From Tardiphaga sp. vice304 (GTDB lineage: Bacteria; Pseudomonadota; Alphaproteobacteria; Rhizobiales; Xanthobacteraceae), in NCBI RefSeq assembly GCF_007018905.1, contig NZ_CP041402.1:4762001-4826000 (forward strand): 64,000 nt of DNA, given 5' to 3'. Shown here one piece after another: positions 62,757 through 64,000 of this stretch; position 1 is the first letter of the stretch; each line of letters begins with the position of its first letter. The notes under the pieces were generated by a model. It was given only the letters and a program-made list of their open reading frames with translations, was not told the DNA's origin and did not search any database. The position numbers were made by a program, and so were the translations under genes.

Positions 62757-63269
62757 TTATTTGCTATCGGTCGAGGCCAGGATCATGGTCCAGAACACCT
62801 TGTATTTGGTGCCCGGCGCATATGTCGCAGCAATGCCGATCTTGTTGACACCGGATTTCAGCATGTTGGCGCGGTGCGGCGGCGAATCGCGCCAGCCGGA
62901 GAAGGCCTCCGCCATGGTGTGATAGCCGGCGGAGATGTTCTCGACGGCCAGCGTCGCCGGATAGCCGCCGGCGTTCAGGCGCTTGGCCAGTGGCGCTTTC
63001 ACGTCGTGGTCCATCTTGTTCTTCTTGGCCATGCTGGTCGACTGGTCTTCGGCCAGCGCCATCAACGCCGGATCGACCGTGACCGGGCCGAGCCCGTTGT
63101 TCTTCCGGTACAGCGAAATCATCGAGGCGGCCGCGACAGGGTCGAGCTTGGCGCCGCCATTGGCCATGCTGAGATACATCGTGGGCTGGTCCGGCGCCGG
63201 AGCCACCATGTCGGCGGCGCAGCCGCCCAGCAGCAAAAATCCCAGAATGGCTGTAGCCACGCGCATCAT
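62757..63269 (-). CDS. CAP/SCP-domain lipoprotein
   Basis: A 170-aa protein with a lipoprotein signal (RVATAILGFLLLGGCAADMV). The CAP domain has ALAEDQSTSMAKKNKMDHDV, LNAGGYPATLAVENISAGYH TMAEAFSGWRDSPPHRANML and GIAATYAPGTKYKVFWTMIL. The Glu-His (E of AVENIS, H of PPHRANM) fits the family's metal/active-site tetrad. Function unknown. Start at 63269 over 63308. Confidence 0.92.
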   Translation of the reverse strand: MMRVATAILGFLLLGGCAADMVAPAPDQPTMYLSMANGGAKLDPVAAASMISLYRKNNGLGPVTVDPALMALAEDQSTSMAKKNKMDHDVKAPLAKRLNAGGYPATLAVENISAGYHTMAEAFSGWRDSPPHRANMLKSGVNKIGIAATYAPGTKYKVFWTMILASTDSK

Positions 63270-63349
63270 CGGCAATCCCCCGTACAGAGGGCGTTTGTTG
63301 CACACCAACCGTGGCTGAAAGGTGAAGAATGGCGGCGAACGTGGCCGCC

Positions 63350-64000
63350 CTACTCGCGGCCGGCAAAAATCCGGTAGCGCCGGGGTTGCAGGCTGACGAG
63401 GTCGCCGGTGGCGAGGTTGCGGTCGCGCGGGGCGTCGATCTCGACCATCGTGTCACCGGCGCCGGACAGCGCAATGTCGGCCCGCTGGATCGGGCCGAAG
63501 GTGCGGACGCGCCGCACCGTGCCTTCCAGCGCGCCATCGGTGGCGGCTTCGCCGACCGGCCCGACATTCATGTCGTGACGGCGCACGAACAGTTTCGACG
63601 GACCCGACACAGCACCCGCATCGACGTTCAGGAGCTTGTCGCCGAGCCGGACCTGCCCATCGCTGACATCGACCGGCAGCATGATCGACTCGCCGATAAA
63701 GGAATGCACGAAAGCGGTGGCCGGATGGTCGTAGACCTCGCCGGGAGTGCCGATCTGCTCAATGCGGCCCTTGTCCATCACCACCACGCGGTTGGCGACT
63801 TCCAGCGCCTCTTCCTGGTCGTGGGTGACGAAGATCGACGTGACGTTGATCTCCTCGTGCAGCGTGCGCAGCCACTGCCGCAGTTCCTTGCGCACCTTGG
63901 CATCGAGCGCACCGAACGGTTCGTCGAGCAGCAGGATGCGCGGCTCGATGGCCAGCGCACGCGCCAGCGCAATGCGCTGGCGCTGGCCGCCGGAGAGCTG
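63350..64000 (-). CDS. cysA: CysA-type sulfate ABC ATPase, 3' part (runs off window)
   Basis: The last 216 codons of an ABC ATPase; the reading frame continues past the window edge. It begins at the signature [20 protein letters not shown], then Walker [25 protein letters not shown] and the H-loop [20 protein letters not shown]. After that come [20 protein letters not shown] sequence ([20 protein letters not shown]) and the TOBE-like tail [20 protein letters not shown], as in Cys[14 protein letters not shown] is the sulfate-subfamily mark. The upstream cysTW genes, if present, lie outside. Confidence 0.9.
   Translation of the reverse strand, partial: QLSGGQRQRIALARALAIEPRILLLDEPFGALDAKVRKELRQWLRTLHEEINVTSIFVTHDQEEALEVANRVVVMDKGRIEQIGTPGEVYDHPATAFVHSFIGESIMLPVDVSDGQVRLGDKLLNVDAGAVSGPSKLFVRRHDMNVGPVGEAATDGALEGTVRRVRTFGPIQRADIALSGAGDTMVEIDAPRDRNLATGDLVSLQPRRYRIFAGRE

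Overview
The window is GC-rich, densely coding alphaproteobacterial chromosome, most likely a Bradyrhizobium/Rhodopseudomonas-type member of the Nitrobacteraceae. The grounds are the yebC-ruvC-ruvA-ruvB-ybgC-tolQ-tolR core, the DUF2852, DUF4164, DUF1465 and DUF1192 families, an alphaproteobacterial 6S RNA beside zapA, and several families of dispersed palindromic repeats of a kind I associate with this group. This assignment comes from reading gene content; no search was run. No rRNA, tRNA, CRISPR array or prophage was seen.

Region 1 (1-13.2 kb, mostly minus strand): tolR (edge) and tolQ are separated from ybgC, their usual neighbour, by about 11 kb of accessory genes. These are DUF2852, a TetR regulator with a palindromic operator candidate, a diguanylate cyclase, a DGPF/YciI protein, a complete IS5-family element, an SDR, a Bcr-type MFS pump, a decayed VOC/ECF-sigma/DGPF module, a second TetR divergent from a GST, and an NTF2-like protein. 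Region 2 (12.2-16.5 kb): the ybgC/ruvBAC/yebC block, with a ParE-type toxin-antitoxin (TA) pair between ruvB and ybgC. Region 3 (16.7-24.2 kb): a cytosolic chemoreceptor, PPK2 and a complete livKHMGF amino-acid importer. Region 4 (24.2-27.2 kb): YmdB phosphodiesterase, fau, a second TA pair, 6S RNA, zapA and DUF4164.

Region 5 (27.4-37.8 kb): a central-carbon block, tkt-gap-(47-aa membrane ORF)-pgk-fba(class II)-mazEF-type TA-fda(class I), then a ThiE-like protein, a Sel1-repeat protein and an inositol monophosphatase. Region 6 (37.8-43.4 kb): relics of ubiV and ubiD (anaerobic ubiquinone synthesis) next to an RND efflux operon. Region 7 (43.5-50.5 kb): a CFA-like methyltransferase with a DUF1295 reductase, a MotA-like/OmpA-like channel pair, a GNAT enzyme, a fourth TA pair and an ABC exporter. 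Region 8 (50.6-64 kb): rpmE with a strong terminator, MipA, an acyltransferase, DUF1465 (RcdA-like) and DUF1192 around an unusual regulatory interval, a quinone oxidoreductase, a PAS-GGDEF-EAL protein, YqgE, a DsbD-N-like protein, a polysaccharide flippase, 3-hydroxybutyrate dehydrogenase, a CAP-domain lipoprotein and the 3' part of a cysA-type ATPase.

The main themes are: (i) four small TA modules, each placed tightly inside or against housekeeping operons, one of them between 6S RNA and fau; (ii) gene decay visible at base level (a TAC-to-TAA type stop in a VOC gene, a one-base deletion in an ECF sigma gene, a five-base repeat expansion in ubiV, a 90-codon ubiD stump); (iii) palindromic repeats that sit at, or supply, the 3' ends of several of these genes.
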